Shown here: positions 50,005-62,154 of the stretch, piece by piece | Layout: every line of letters starts with the position of its first letter | Numbering within the stretch: the first letter of the stretch is position 1 | DNA from: Tanytarsus gracilentus | Taxonomy: Eukaryota; Arthropoda; Insecta; Diptera; Chironomidae | Length of the DNA: 64,000 bases | NCBI GenBank assembly: GCA_038502055.1 | Contig: JAXRKN010000039.1 | Coordinates: forward strand, 620,001 to 684,000 | Reading direction: 5' to 3' | Notes under the pieces: model-generated | What the model saw: only the letters and a program-made list of their open reading frames with translations | What the model was told of the DNA's origin: nothing | Databases searched by the model: none | Position numbers and translations under genes: made by a program

Positions 50005-53000
50005 TGATAAATGACTAAGTTCTAATTTTATCAAGAGCTCATTTGAAATAGTTAGGGGTTAATATTGATGACCTGTAAATTTAGATTAATCTTTTTACTA
50101 AAAAACTATTTTTTTACTTCTTAAAAGATTCACTTTTTAAGTTTAATAAAAATAATTTCTAATGAAAATCATTTTTTCAACGTTAAAACATTTTGAATAG
50201 TTTTAAGGCCACATAAAAAAATAGAAGGAAATTAAAGGAAATTCGAGTCGAGTGCGGGAAATAAAATACAGTCGAATATCTGACTATTGCTGTAGTGACG
50301 ATTATGCGGCAGTGCTTCATATTTTAGACGCTAGTGAACGCAACCGATTCTTTTCATTCATTATTTCATCTTCTATAGCTGTAGTGATCGGACTCTTTTT
50401 TAAAAAAATCGCAATTTTATCCAGTTATTCCTCGGGTAATTGCTGAATCGAAATAACGAAAAACGGATGAAAATTTGGATATGAAAAGTGAAAAACTAAA
50501 AATTTATAGAAATTGTGAAACATAAATCGGTGCAAAACGCGAAAAAAGGTAAATGACTCAGTCATCAAATAATTTGACCGAGATGTATATTCAGTTGAAA
50601 TTCCTCATCGATTTAATTCTTTATTCGATCACCATCACTGTTTGTGGTCATTTATGACCATTGTTCGAATATAATTTTATCTCTAAGAAGTGTGATTACG
50701 TGTTTGATACCAAGCAAAAAAAATTATTTTGCAGTTATCGATTCAACAAAAAAAAATTCCAGCGAAAAAAAAATGAAATGAAAAAGTTGTGAGAGTCAGT
50801 CCCACATTTAAGTCAAATATATATGTTTTTCATCTTTTTTTGTTGTATGCGAAAGCGAGCATAAAATTTACATGAAAAGAAACGTACAGTGTAGATTTTT
50901 CACTTAACTGTATTAATTATCATAAATGTGAATCCATTGTGTTTTCGATCCTCTTCATTTCACAATATTCTGTTTTCATGTGTGCTTGCCGAAGAAACCA
51001 GTTAATTGTCGCTCTCCATCATCGTAGCTCTTATGCAGCTAAAAAATGAAATTCTTAAGTGCATTTTCAAAAATAGAATTTCTTATTTTGGAATAAATTC
51101 TAAGCAGACAGTTTCTATCGACTTGGTGCTGCACAATTTCTTTCTCTTCTCTACTGCAGTGCACGGTTTTCTAAATGTTAACTTCTCTGTGCGCTTGCAT
51201 TATTTATAATTTTAGAACTTTTATGTGCATCCATAAATCAAAAAAAATCTAAAATAAAACATTATGCCGCATTTTGTCACGTGTTATTTTCTTTTTGCTA
51301 AAGGATTTTTGATGTTAAAGAACTCTTTTTCAAAAGCAGCTCCATATATAAAAAATCACATTCCTACGTGCCAAAAAAGTACATAGAGGCAATAAGTCTC
51401 GACCGCAGCAATGAAGATTGAGGGAAGGTGTATATAGTTTCTAAAATTTCTTCTTTCCTCTTTCCTATATTTTCATTCACTCCACCATTGATCTTTCTTT
51501 CACAAGCAAGCCGGAGAGTTCGTGTGGATGTATCTAAAGTAAATTAATGACCAAGCAAAGTGCGAGAGAGCAAGAAAAAAATATGTCAGTTCATAGATTT
51601 TAATTTCATTTTTGGAGAAACAATTTAATTTGGGCTTTCTCTCTCAAAATTTAACAATTTTTTTATGCACCGACGCAAATAAGATAAGTTCACATTAGTT
51701 GCTCTCATAACACCTTTATTTATTTAATTCTCGGTTGATACTTTTTAATAAATAATATTTGCATTTATGATCCATCAATTTATGACATTTAAATATATTT
51801 AAATAAAAGAGAAAAACAAAATTTAGAGAAGCCGATAATCATTGAAGGTATAATATTTAAATTTTGGGTTATATCATACTCACACACGTTGAGAGTTATT
51901 TTTTTGAGTAAATAAAACTCGTAAAGCTTTTGAAGCACAAAAACGGTTAATATATAAAAACAATGTCTAGCACATACTTACGCCGCTCACTCGCGCGCTG
52001 GCTGCTCCCGCTTTCGACTTTTCAATCAAGCGTAAATTTTCATGTCGCTGATTTCGTGCTCTGTCTCAATTATTATTTTAATAAAACTTTTTCAAAATGA
52101 AAAATTCTTGCAGTAAATTTTTTTGTGTCCTTCGAACTTTTTATGACACTCGCTAAATGTCACGGCTCATACTTGCAGCTTGCTTGATCAGCCGTCATCA
52201 ATAATCTTTTTGTTGCTGCAAAATTTTCTTAAATATTGAAATGCTTTTACTTTGCGAAAGTAATATGACTGTGCTAAATAGTATTTTATTTTATTTTTTT
52301 GGTAACGTCAAGGCTTTTTATGGAAATGAAATGAATTGATCGTGAGAGAGAATATATGAATAAATGATGATTATTAAAGAAATTACAATCGTGGTGGAAA
52401 GTTGATATCCCAATTAGGATCAACGTGTCAAAAGTTCACCACTTAAAGTTTATTTTGTTAAAAATCTTAATTGCTGTTCGAGAAGAAAATTAATTGGATT
52501 TATTTCACTCTCTTTACAGACGAAAACACAATTAGTTGTTCACAAAATTAATAGTTTCGAAAATAAAAAATCAGCTCGAATATTTTTGTGCAAAAAAATT
52601 ATTTTTCATCTCCATGTATGAGAAGCTCGAAATAAAATAATTTTTTAATAACGACTTACGACTTGAATGAATTAACAGAACTTTTTATGCATCGCGTCAG
52701 TGGATGTAAGAAAATTAGCAGCAACACGATAAATATATAAAAGAAATTAATGATAGCGTTCCGTTCTCTTCTTTGCACACAACAACAAAACCTAGAGTTA
52801 CTTTTTTTAGTAAAGGCAAAAGAAAAATTCATTAACTAACTCATTTCTTCAACGCGACCGATTTACATCTCTTTAGGGAAAAATATCGAAGTGAAATAAA
52901 GAAGAAATTAATTTTTTTTTCGATGAATGAATAATCTCCAAATCGACAATAATTATAAAAAAACAGATTGAAAAAAGAGATAATTAAAAACGAGTCGATT

Positions 53001-53008
53001 AAAAAACC
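50005..53008. other. Divergent intergenic region between Su(var)3-9 and the GKAP-domain gene
   Basis: About 3 kb, AT-rich, expected to hold both promoters and possible 5' UTR exons. Checked for eIF2-gamma GTPase motifs (GHVDHGK, DCPGH) in both strands among the open frames; none seen. No RNA gene recognised. Confidence 0.45.
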
Positions 53009-56000
53009 ATGGATCGCAGTATCGATTTCGATTCGATAGGTTCTTGCTCCCTTGATGCCGACTCAACAGACTTTTCAGGTAATTTGCATTTTTCTCACAA
53101 TCTCCAAGCTTTTTCTTGCAATGGAAAAGGAGTGTGAAAAATGCATGAGAATTAATTAAGAATATACTCAGAAATACAAACACACACAAAATCAACACTC
53201 TTTTAACAGTTTTTTTGCACACAATTTAAACTGCTATGAATTTTAACCATGCCGGTTCACAATAACACTTTTTTCTTTTGCCAATAAGTTTTGCTCAACA
53301 CACAAATTACAGATATCGTTCACATTTTCTATGCCCAGCTCATTTTTTTAATCTTCTCATTTTACAACCGCGACTGCACATCACCCATTGATCGCTTCGT
53401 TAATTTTCTGCGGTTAAACCTCCATGATAAAAAAAACAGCAAAATTCTACTTTAACTTTTTTCCCCCCTTTTAAGCTATTTCTTACAAGTTTTGAAAAAC
53501 TAACTATCTATTAACTAAATAATTTTCAATAAATTTTGATTTTCCCATCATATAAGAAGCGTGAGATCAATTTATGTGCAAAAGCGAAAATAAAAGTGAT
53601 ACAAGTTGAAACAGCGACAAATATGGCAAGCGTGTGCATGTAAGGCGTATTTTAATCTTTCTCTGCAGCTCTCTCGATATAATATGTAACACATTTTTTT
53701 TGGGGCCTCGATAGACGACATATTGCGCCCACAAGAGACTGCAACAATTTTTTTACTTCTTCAGTCTGCAATGTGTTTTTTTTTGAATATGGAGGTCAAG
53801 GATTTTTGTTTTTGTGACAACTCTTTTTATATTTTTCTCTAACAATCGTTTGATAATTTATTTTTGTCCTTGTGAATATTTTATTTTTTAACAACACAAT
53901 TTTATAAGTTTTTTTGCGTGTAAATAATTACTTACCTGATTTGCGAGGGTGGCTTTTTATATATATTGACACATTCTATTCACTTATTTTGTATATTCGT
54001 GGAATGTAATGAAAGATTTCTTATTATCGTAGACACTTCAGAGAGCTGCAACTTTATCTCGCCGTCAGCGACTCGAGAGGACTTTACTGCTGGAATTGCT
54101 GAGCGCGTGAGAAGAATACAGACCTCACAACCTCTAACGCCCAAATTGATACTAAACCAACCATTAAATCAACGAACATTAAGCAACAGCACGACAACAA
54201 ACACCACCACAACAACGGCATATTTCGATATTAATTCCGGCAAAATTAGTACCATTGTATCAGCACCACGAGCCAACGATACAAACGGTTGCTATTTCAA
54301 TGGAAACGCTGAAAATTTTCTAAGTACGAAGACATTTGATTTACAGTCGCCAACAGTAGTTGCACATGCAAATAAAAAACCGAGCTACCTGAATCTTGCT
54401 TGCTGCGTAAACGGATACTCAAACTATACAACTTACGATTCCGTGGAAAGAAAGGAAATTAATAAATCTCGTGAGGCATCGCCGATAAGACCGATAATCA
54501 CGATGTCACGACAACCGAGATCGAATGATAATCTCCTGTCCGTTCCAGCGCCGGTTACTTTTATAAAGCAATCTCCATTAACAAGCATAACAAAGAGATT
54601 TGCATCGCTCAATATTGGCAGTGCTGGAGATAATTCTGAAAATAATAAAGACACGACCGACAATGCCGGCATGAATGGAAGTGTTTCGAATCGTAAGAGC
54701 TTTATACAGCAGCGAGTGGAGAAATTATATGGTACGACAAAAATTCTTACCAACACGACCGTTAAAAATTCGGAAACAATTCAAACAAATGGAAATGGAC
54801 ATCATAATAATCATGTGAATGGGAATCATCATGTGGTTGATGAAAAGGAGAATGACGGGGAACTTTATATGAATTCATTGCCGGTCATGAAGCATTTACG
54901 TCCTGAATTTTGTCGACAATTACAATTTTTAAGTTCACCGAAAAAAATGCCTCGAGTTAACGGCAATCAAATTCAAACCACCGTAGAGACTTCCCCTCAA
55001 ATAAATTCGCCGCCCCGCAGTGTTGTTGTTGATGAGATTATTAAAAGTTCAGAAATCGAAAATATTCAAATTAATAAGGCAAACGATCAAAATTTAGAGC
55101 CTGAAACGAAGGAATCTGTTGTGATGGAACACATTATAAGTAAGGAGGGTGTCGCTTCTGTTGTTGAAGAAGCTAGAATTCATTTAAATAATAATAATAA
55201 TAATAATTGCGTGAACAACAAAATGGAAATCGAAACGATAAAATCGCCTGAAACAGAAGTCAGAGACGGTCATTATTTCCTTCGATTACTGGAAAAGGAA
55301 AAGATACGAATTCTCAAGATCGCCGATGAAACAGATAGAGAGTTACAACACCTTCAATCTGATGTGAGTTGTTTACTGGATGTTTTTTAGCATTCTTCTT
55401 AATTTTCCTCAATTTTAGCCGGCTACTGTTCCTACGGAAGATGTTATTGGCCTAATTCTATCGGCTGTCGGTAAATCTCGCTTACTGGCCACAAAAAAAT
55501 TCAAACAATTTGAAGGTAATTTAATCTCTTGTTGTCCACTGGATCTTTTTTATTTTGAATACTTAAATTTTTAGGCCTGTGTCATGAGAATCTCAAACCG
55601 ACTGCGGATGGTCCACAGACGTTGTGTGGCGATTTACAAGGCTTTTGGGACATGATGATGCTTCAAGTAGACAACATTGATGCTGCTTTCGATGACTTAA
55701 GACAGTGCCGTGAGAATGGATGGCAGGTAGATATTAAGAAATAACTTAAAACGTAGACAACAATTACAATTTTTATTAAATTTTAGAAACCTCAGCCTCC
55801 AAGTCCACAAGCACCAAAAGGCAGTCGTCTCACGAAGAGACCTCTAACTCAGTCACAGGCTGCAAAAGGAAAGACAACGACTAGTGCTGGTGTGAAGAAG
55901 CCATCGACAGCACCTTCAAACTCGGAAGCGGCTCAGAAGCGCGAAGAACAACGTAAGAAGCTAATGGAATTGAAGAGATTGCATAAAGCCGCAATGCAGA

Positions 56001-56038
56001 ATGGAAATGGAAATGACAATGAAGCCATTCTCTCTTAA
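53009..56038 (+). CDS. GKAP/DLGAP-family (disks-large-associated) protein, vulcan/mars-like
   Basis: Protein of 633 residues from five exons: 53009-53078, 54033-55363, 55419-55515, 55575-55726, 55787-56038. The C-terminal GKAP domain is clear: HYFLRLLEKEKIRIL, then DVIGLILSAVGKSRLLATKKF, QFEGLCHENL, and LQGFWDMMMLQVDNIDAAFDDL, matching DLGAP (SAVGSAQLLMSQKFQQFRGLC, DLAGFWDLLQLSIEDI). The N-terminal two-thirds are low-complexity, Ser/Asn/Thr-rich, with a poly-Asn run from an AAT repeat near 55186. Vertebrate DLGAP1-4 are postsynaptic scaffolds; DLGAP5/HURP and fly Mars are spindle microtubule proteins. The basic C-terminal helix (KREEQRKKLMELKRLHKAA) fits the family, but I cannot tell the vulcan from the mars orthologue by eye. 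The 954-bp first intron is the longest here. Confidence 0.82.
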
Positions 56039-56896
56039 TAAAATTCATGCTTATTTCGCTCTCCTTTTTCTCGCAAAATCCAGTGGTGCCAAATGAACAA
56101 TTGTCATTCCTTTATCTCTCGCTCTCTGCTTCTTGAGCCCACGAATGCTTGTGTTACGTTCCGATCGCCTTGTCTTTAATTCTGCAGATTTTTTACTCTT
56201 ATTGAAAGCTCACCTTAAGAATGAGTGAGAGAGAAAAGGATGGTGATAAAAGAACATTAATTGCAAATTGCACCCAAAAATATACATTTTTATATAACTC
56301 ACATATCTAAATTTAAGTTTTCTTTTTTACTCGTAAAAAAAAGTTATGCAGCAGTGAATTTTTTTAAGTAGCAGCATAAACTTATTCCTTGTCATTGGCA
56401 CATGTTTTGTAAATTTTTGTAATATTGTCGACTGATTTATTACCCAACATAATTTTTTCTTTTTCATAACAATTCCAATAATTCGCGAAAATGCCTTAAA
56501 ATTTCATTTTCCACTATTATTTCTCTCTAACTCCAACTAACGATATTTTTAAATCCACTTTATAAAAGAAAGACACAAACACGAGGTATTTTTTTGAGTA
56601 ATCAATTAAATTTGTTATCCTTAAAGGAGGAAACGCGATAAACAGAAATTATGTAGTAAGATTGAAGAAAAATTAATTCTATGAAATGTTTAAATGAGAG
56701 AACGCGAAAATTATTTTAAAGTTGTGCCGAAAGAGAAATTAAAAATAAGATGCTTATAAAAAATATTTGTTTTACTTTTTACTTGCAGATCGATCGTAGA
56801 TATTTTAAGAACACGACTCTAATTATTAATTACAAATATAGTTTTTATTTAAAATTTAACGTTCATAAATAATTTTTTTCGTTAAGCTTTTTATAC
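56039..56896. other. Convergent intergenic region
   Basis: About 860 bp between the stop codons of the GKAP-domain gene and the ABHD4/5 gene. AT-rich 3' UTR and spacer; nothing else recognised. Confidence 0.5.
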
Positions 56897-58201
56897 CTAA
56901 GAGCTTTCTTCTTCCTCTGTTTCACTCTTATCATCTTCGCACGCTTTTTTGCAGGTCTCAGTAATTATAAAGTTGAACTTGTCTGGTCTATCGGCATAGA
57001 CATGATGGCCTGCCTGATCTATTACATGAATTTTTACATAGCTTCTTGGACGAGATTTTTTGATTATTTCCCCACTCGAATGATCGACCCAGCTTTTACC
57101 GCCATAAACTAGAGTTATATCGACATCATCTCTAATCTGATCAATTCTCTTGATCATTGGATTTTTGGCCCATCCAAAACCATGCATTAGAGAATGAAAA
57201 GCGCTTTCGCCAGTTGGAGTTTGGGCATTACACTGATGAATATATTGTGGTATAGCTGTGTCATCCTTGACGACTGCTCTAAATTTCTTCATAATATCGG
57301 GTCTTGTTTTTTCAACTACCCATTGTCCGAAAGGCCCTTAAAGAATTAAAAAAGAGGTTAATAAATTAATGAATTCAAGTCATTTAAATTAAAATACCTG
57401 CGGCTCTTACAGCCCATAATGGATTCAACGGCTGGACTGCATAAGCAATTGCTTTAACCCATAGAGGCACGTTAGATTTTTTTTGTTCGACATTTTGGGG
57501 TTTTTCTTGAAATCCCCATGGGTCTGTTAAAATAAGATGATGTACATGGCCTGGATACACCAGCGCATAGGAACTCGCAAGATATGATCCGAATGAATGT
57601 CCACACAAAACCATTTTCTTTATATTCATCTCACGACGCCACTCATTAATTGACCTCACAAATTGCATCTCAGCTACGTCACCTTCTTTATCAAAGGTTG
57701 GTCGACTACTTCTACCGAATCCCAAAATATCTATAGAATACACAGGTCTCTGCTTGGAAAGAGCGTCTAAATTCATCACCCAAAGTGCACTTCCAGCGCC
57801 CAGTCCATGTAAGAGTACTAAAGGAATATTGCTTGAAGATTCGTTGATTCCTATAGTCCAAATTTTATCATTTTCTCCTACCACGCTAAAAAAAATATTA
57901 TTTTAATCTCAAGAAATATTTTATTAAAAATTTAATACCTTCCTATGTCCACATAAAATCCACGATAAGTAGTCCTTAAAAATTGTAAAATCTTCTTTTC
58001 TGCCGTTCGAAGCATATTGTGATAAAAGCTATTCCACCTTAAATATTTGATTGGACCCCAACTGATGAAATAAGAAATTTATATTAAAAATTCTTTCACA
58101 ACATTGTCACATTATTGCGCGTTTAATAAAATTATGTAAAACTAATAAATGGCGTTGATTAAATTTTTTATTAACCTGTTAATCGTTTGGTCTTCAGCCA
58201 T
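56897..58201 (-). CDS. puml: Alpha/beta-hydrolase ABHD4/ABHD5 (CGI-58) homologue
   Basis: Lipid-metabolism enzyme or coactivator of the ABHD4/5 subfamily. Four exons: 58176-58201, 57939-58061, 57398-57885, 56897-57336, giving 358 residues (human ABHD5 349). The oxyanion region LVLLHGLGAGSALW, nucleophile elbow CGHSFGS, LTDPWGF, CNAQTPTGESAFHSLM and the terminal QAGHHVYADRPDKFN match the subfamily. The nucleophile serine is present, as in ABHD4; vertebrate ABHD5 has Asn there. The HxxxxD acyltransferase motif HHVYAD is also intact. The acidic C-terminus (DDKSETEEEESS) is an insect-specific extension. Flies have a single ABHD4/5 gene, pummelig, so the symbol rests on that. Confidence 0.88.
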
Positions 58202-58408
58202 CTAATTATTTCAATCACTCAACTTTAAATTACTTTGCGATTTTTTATTTACCCTCAAAATGATTGTTTACAAAAAAAATACTGAAGAAAATAAAAACTA
58301 TTAAAAACTCGAATGTATGACTTGAAAAAACAAAAATGAAAAATTCAAAAAACACGTTAAAAAATTTATTAAGATGAAAAAGTTTTTTTAAAGAAATTTA
58401 TAAAAAAT

Positions 58409-60747
58409 TTATGGCTTTTCTGCGGCTTCAATTATGGTTGCATTGATCAATGATCTTGAATATCTTGCAATTGGGAAAGTACGAGCTTGACGACAAGATG
58501 ATCGAGCATCTCCTGTGAAAAAAGCCATTTAAAATTATAAAATGTTATTTGATTAAATATAACTACTATTTACCTGTGAAGCCTTCAGGGCAAGTACAAA
58601 CCTAACAAAAAAAGTGTAAAATACTTATAAGTAATATAAAATTTTGGAATACTTACGGCAAGATGATTTTTGGGTTCGCAGCGTGCATTAGCTGAAAATG
58701 TAAATTATTAAATAAAAATTATTTGAAGGAATAGTGGGAGAAAATTACCTCCGCATTTTGAAATACATGGGTCGACGCACATGTAATTAATGCAAGCACC
58801 TATAAATGAATTTAATTAATTATTTAAAATAGTTAAAAAAATGGAGAAATCTTACGGTGATCAGGACACTCTTCGTTAGCTAAACATTCTCCTCTTACAC
58901 CTTAAAAATTAAAAAATTAAATTAATTTATTCGTCATTGTTAAAAAAAATTGTTACATGACGATAAAGCATTGCCAGTCCATCCAGGTTGACAGGTGCAT
59001 ACTGGTCTCTCTTTTCCTGATCTATCGTGTCCTTTAAATAATATTTGTTATAAAAACTGAATTGTTTAAAACGAAAATTATCCTACCAGGAGTACATTGA
59101 GCATTTGTTCCGCATGGATTTGGACTGCAAAGGTCTTCAGGAACAAATTTACGGCACGAAATGAATGGATCACCAGTCATATCTCTTGGGCAGCTACAGA
59201 TTGGAGTTAAGCCTCTAAGATTGCAATCAGCACCCGTTCCGCAAGCACCATCACATGGATTTTTGCAAATACCGTAGAAGCAAGCTGGCTTCGAGTGAGG
59301 GCAGTCTACGTCACCATAACATTCGGGTCTACATTCAGTGTATGGGCTGCCAATATACGTTTTTGGACATTCACATTGTGGCCGATGATTAATTGCTCCA
59401 TTACAAAGAGCTCCTTTTCCACATTGTTCACATGAATTATGGCATTTAAAATTTTTACAATATTGACTCGATGAACAATCATGATCAGAGTCACATTCGT
59501 GATTACATCCGGTTAAAGGATTTCCTTTGAATGATGGAAGGCAAGAGCAGACGGGTTGATAATTCACGACTTCACACTTTGTGTTGCGTCCACAGGGCGA
59601 TGGATGGCACGCCTCGTCTAGATAGTGAAAAATTTGTTGAGGGTAAAATGTTGTCGTGTAAAGCAACCAAAGCTCTAAGTATGATGATGAATGAAATGAA
59701 CGACACAAGCGATGAATGTGGTTATGCAATAAAAAATTTATACAGAAATTCCGGTAAAAAATTATTCTTCTTCCATATTTGGACAAGAAATACAATAAAA
59801 GAAGTAATCAAGCAGACAGAGTTGACGTGCGATGATCAAGAGAGAATCAAGGTCGATCACACAATTTCTTTAGTATTTGACTTTTTTATATTGTTAAAAA
59901 AATAATCTTAGTCGCGCACGCGAGAGAGAACTTTCCGCAAAATAAATATGCAAAATTTTCATTGTGGGTGCTCGCGAAACAAAAAGAAATATAATTTCCT
60001 TAAAAAATTAGTTTAATTTTGTCATTTAACTCCCAATATCACGGTCAATTAATTAATCTGTGTGTGAGTGTTTCACACGTGCTTTTTTTCAAGATCAAGT
60101 TCAATTTGAGTTACTTGAAATTGTTTTTCTCAGCTGATCAAAATTCAGTTGCTTCTGCCTGCTTTAAGAGCTCTTTTTGAATATTCTGGGTATGTGGGTG
60201 CTTCACATGTATTTTTCTGCTTACATGGGATGAAATGTATTAATAATAAAATAGACTTAAAACGTGGGTTTTTCTTCATCACGCATTTTGCGCATTTGTT
60301 AACTGATGTGAATTGCATAATAATTTTACGTACCTGGGTCACTTAATCGACAGTGGGTGAATGGATCTCCTCTATATCTAGCAGGACAACTACAAACAGC
60401 TACATGATTTTGGACTTCACAATGAGCATTAAGTCCACATTTTCCCGTGCAAGGGTTTGTACATCTGTTATTCATGCAGTGTTGATCAAGACGGCAGTGA
60501 ATATGATCGGAGCATTCTCCTTTTTCGCAATAAGTTAAGGGGTTGCCTGAATAGCCTGCCGGACAGCTACAAACTGGCCTACCACCTAATGTTTCCTGGC
60601 AAATCGCGTTCTGGCCACAAGGTGCTCGACTACATCCTTGACCTAATGCAAACACTTCAAACTCACAAAAATTTTAAAATAAAATTTAAGCATACCTGCT
60701 ACCAGTGAAATTGATACTGCTAACAGCACGAAAATGAAGGATTGCAT
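58409..60747 (-). CDS. Secreted EGF-like repeat protein (dumpy-module type)
   Basis: Nine exons: 60696-60747, 60334-60642, 59087-59617, 58957-59031, 58856-58900, 58749-58799, 58657-58691, 58574-58601, 58409-58512, giving about 409 residues. The first exon encodes a clear signal peptide (MQSFIFVLLAVSISLVA). The rest is cysteine-rich: EGF-like modules of the form PCGxNAxC...CSCPAGYSGNPLTYC alternate with modules containing DxDC...C...C, as in the fly protein dumpy and related cuticle-anchoring proteins. No transmembrane segment or GPI-type hydrophobic tail follows (it ends AEKP), so it is probably extracellular matrix or secreted. I do not recognise a specific orthologue. The small 3' exons (28-75 nt) make the model slightly less secure there, but phases agree across all nine. 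Confidence 0.78.
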
Positions 60748-62154
60748 CTAAAAAATTTTAATTAATAAAATTTCAAACTTCAACTTTTAAGATGGCGAAA
60801 AATACGAGAGCTTTTATTGAAATTTCTATGCCAAAGCTCAACATCAAGTCCTTAAAATTTAATAACCGTCAAAAAAATTATTTTATTTAATATTCAGTTA
60901 CAAATTATTTTTAAATCTCGTGTGTTCCTCCAGCTTTAACTCTTATTTGATTAATTAATGTTCATCAAAAAGTTCGTGGGCTTTTTAGACATTTATCATT
61001 TGACAAGATAATCGCATTAACTTAATTGTGCACGATTTTTGTTTCACACACCTTCATCACTTTTTAATTTTTTTAACTGAGCTGAATTTTTTCACCAGCC
61101 ACCACTATCGAACGCTTTAAATGTTCTGAACTATTTGGAATTAAATCGACGACTAAACTTCCTCATCGCTGCTCTCTTAAATTTATACCATTTTCTCAGA
61201 GTGAAATAACTCTCGAGAGCTTTTTGAGACGATCATTTTCTTTCCTTGCCGGCTTTGTGTTAAGTTGTAGGAAAATATTTTTTTTTCTCTCTCTTGCCTT
61301 GCTTTATTGAGAAGATCGAGATGTTTTTCCTTATAAGTAGAATTATTCTCTCTTACATGACGGCCACAAAAAAACTGCTACCCCCAATGCATTGTTCTTG
61401 GGTTCTGACAAAAAAAAATTAAAAAATTAAATCCACCCACTGCCGAAATTTGAATTTTGAGATAGCTTTAATTTTTACACACTTCAATGCTGACTGAAAC
61501 TGGAGAATGTTCTCATGGAAATAGCGAAAAATATCATAGACCAGAAATTAAAGATTGATTCTTTATTTTAGTTCATCTTCATCATTCATATAATATAGAT
61601 TTAATTTTAATGTTATATATAGAGGAAAAAGTATGAATTTTGTGAATCGCCAAAAAGATTTCTTCCACAATATACATATTGTTGAATTATTTAATATTTA
61701 ATTTAATTAAATAATTATGCTTTTTATATCATTGATGGGAGAGAAAAAATCAAAACGATAAAACTTTAGTGAGAAAAGTGCCTTTAACGAAATATAATAA
61801 TACGTGTTGATATACGAAAAAAAACTAAACATGTCATAATAATCTTTATATTTTTTTAATATAAAAAGGAATGCTATAATTTCTATTCACTTGAAGCGAG
61901 CGCCAAGACCTCAAAACTGTTGATGTCAATCGAAAAATTAATTTAACATATAAAAATTATAATTCTAATAAACTTTTTCAATAAATTCTCAAAGATTGTA
62001 TTGAATTAGACATCAAACTACACATAATTTTTTTTAATACAAAAAATAAATGATGCATAAAAAGATTTTTTGTTTTCCTTTTGCGAAGAATCGGGACGAA
62101 GGAGTTAATAGTTGAACAGATTGATAATATATCTATAAATTTTCTCTTGATCAT
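60748..62154. other. Intergenic region between the EGF-protein gene and Chc
   Basis: About 1.4 kb: 5' flank of the EGF-repeat gene and 3' UTR of clathrin heavy chain, both minus-strand. AT-rich, with no coding exon or RNA gene recognised. Confidence 0.5.

Noticed and set aside
59531..59905. Plus-strand 124-codon frame overlapping the EGF gene
   Set aside because: Half is antisense to a clear EGF exon and half lies in its intron; no family recognised.
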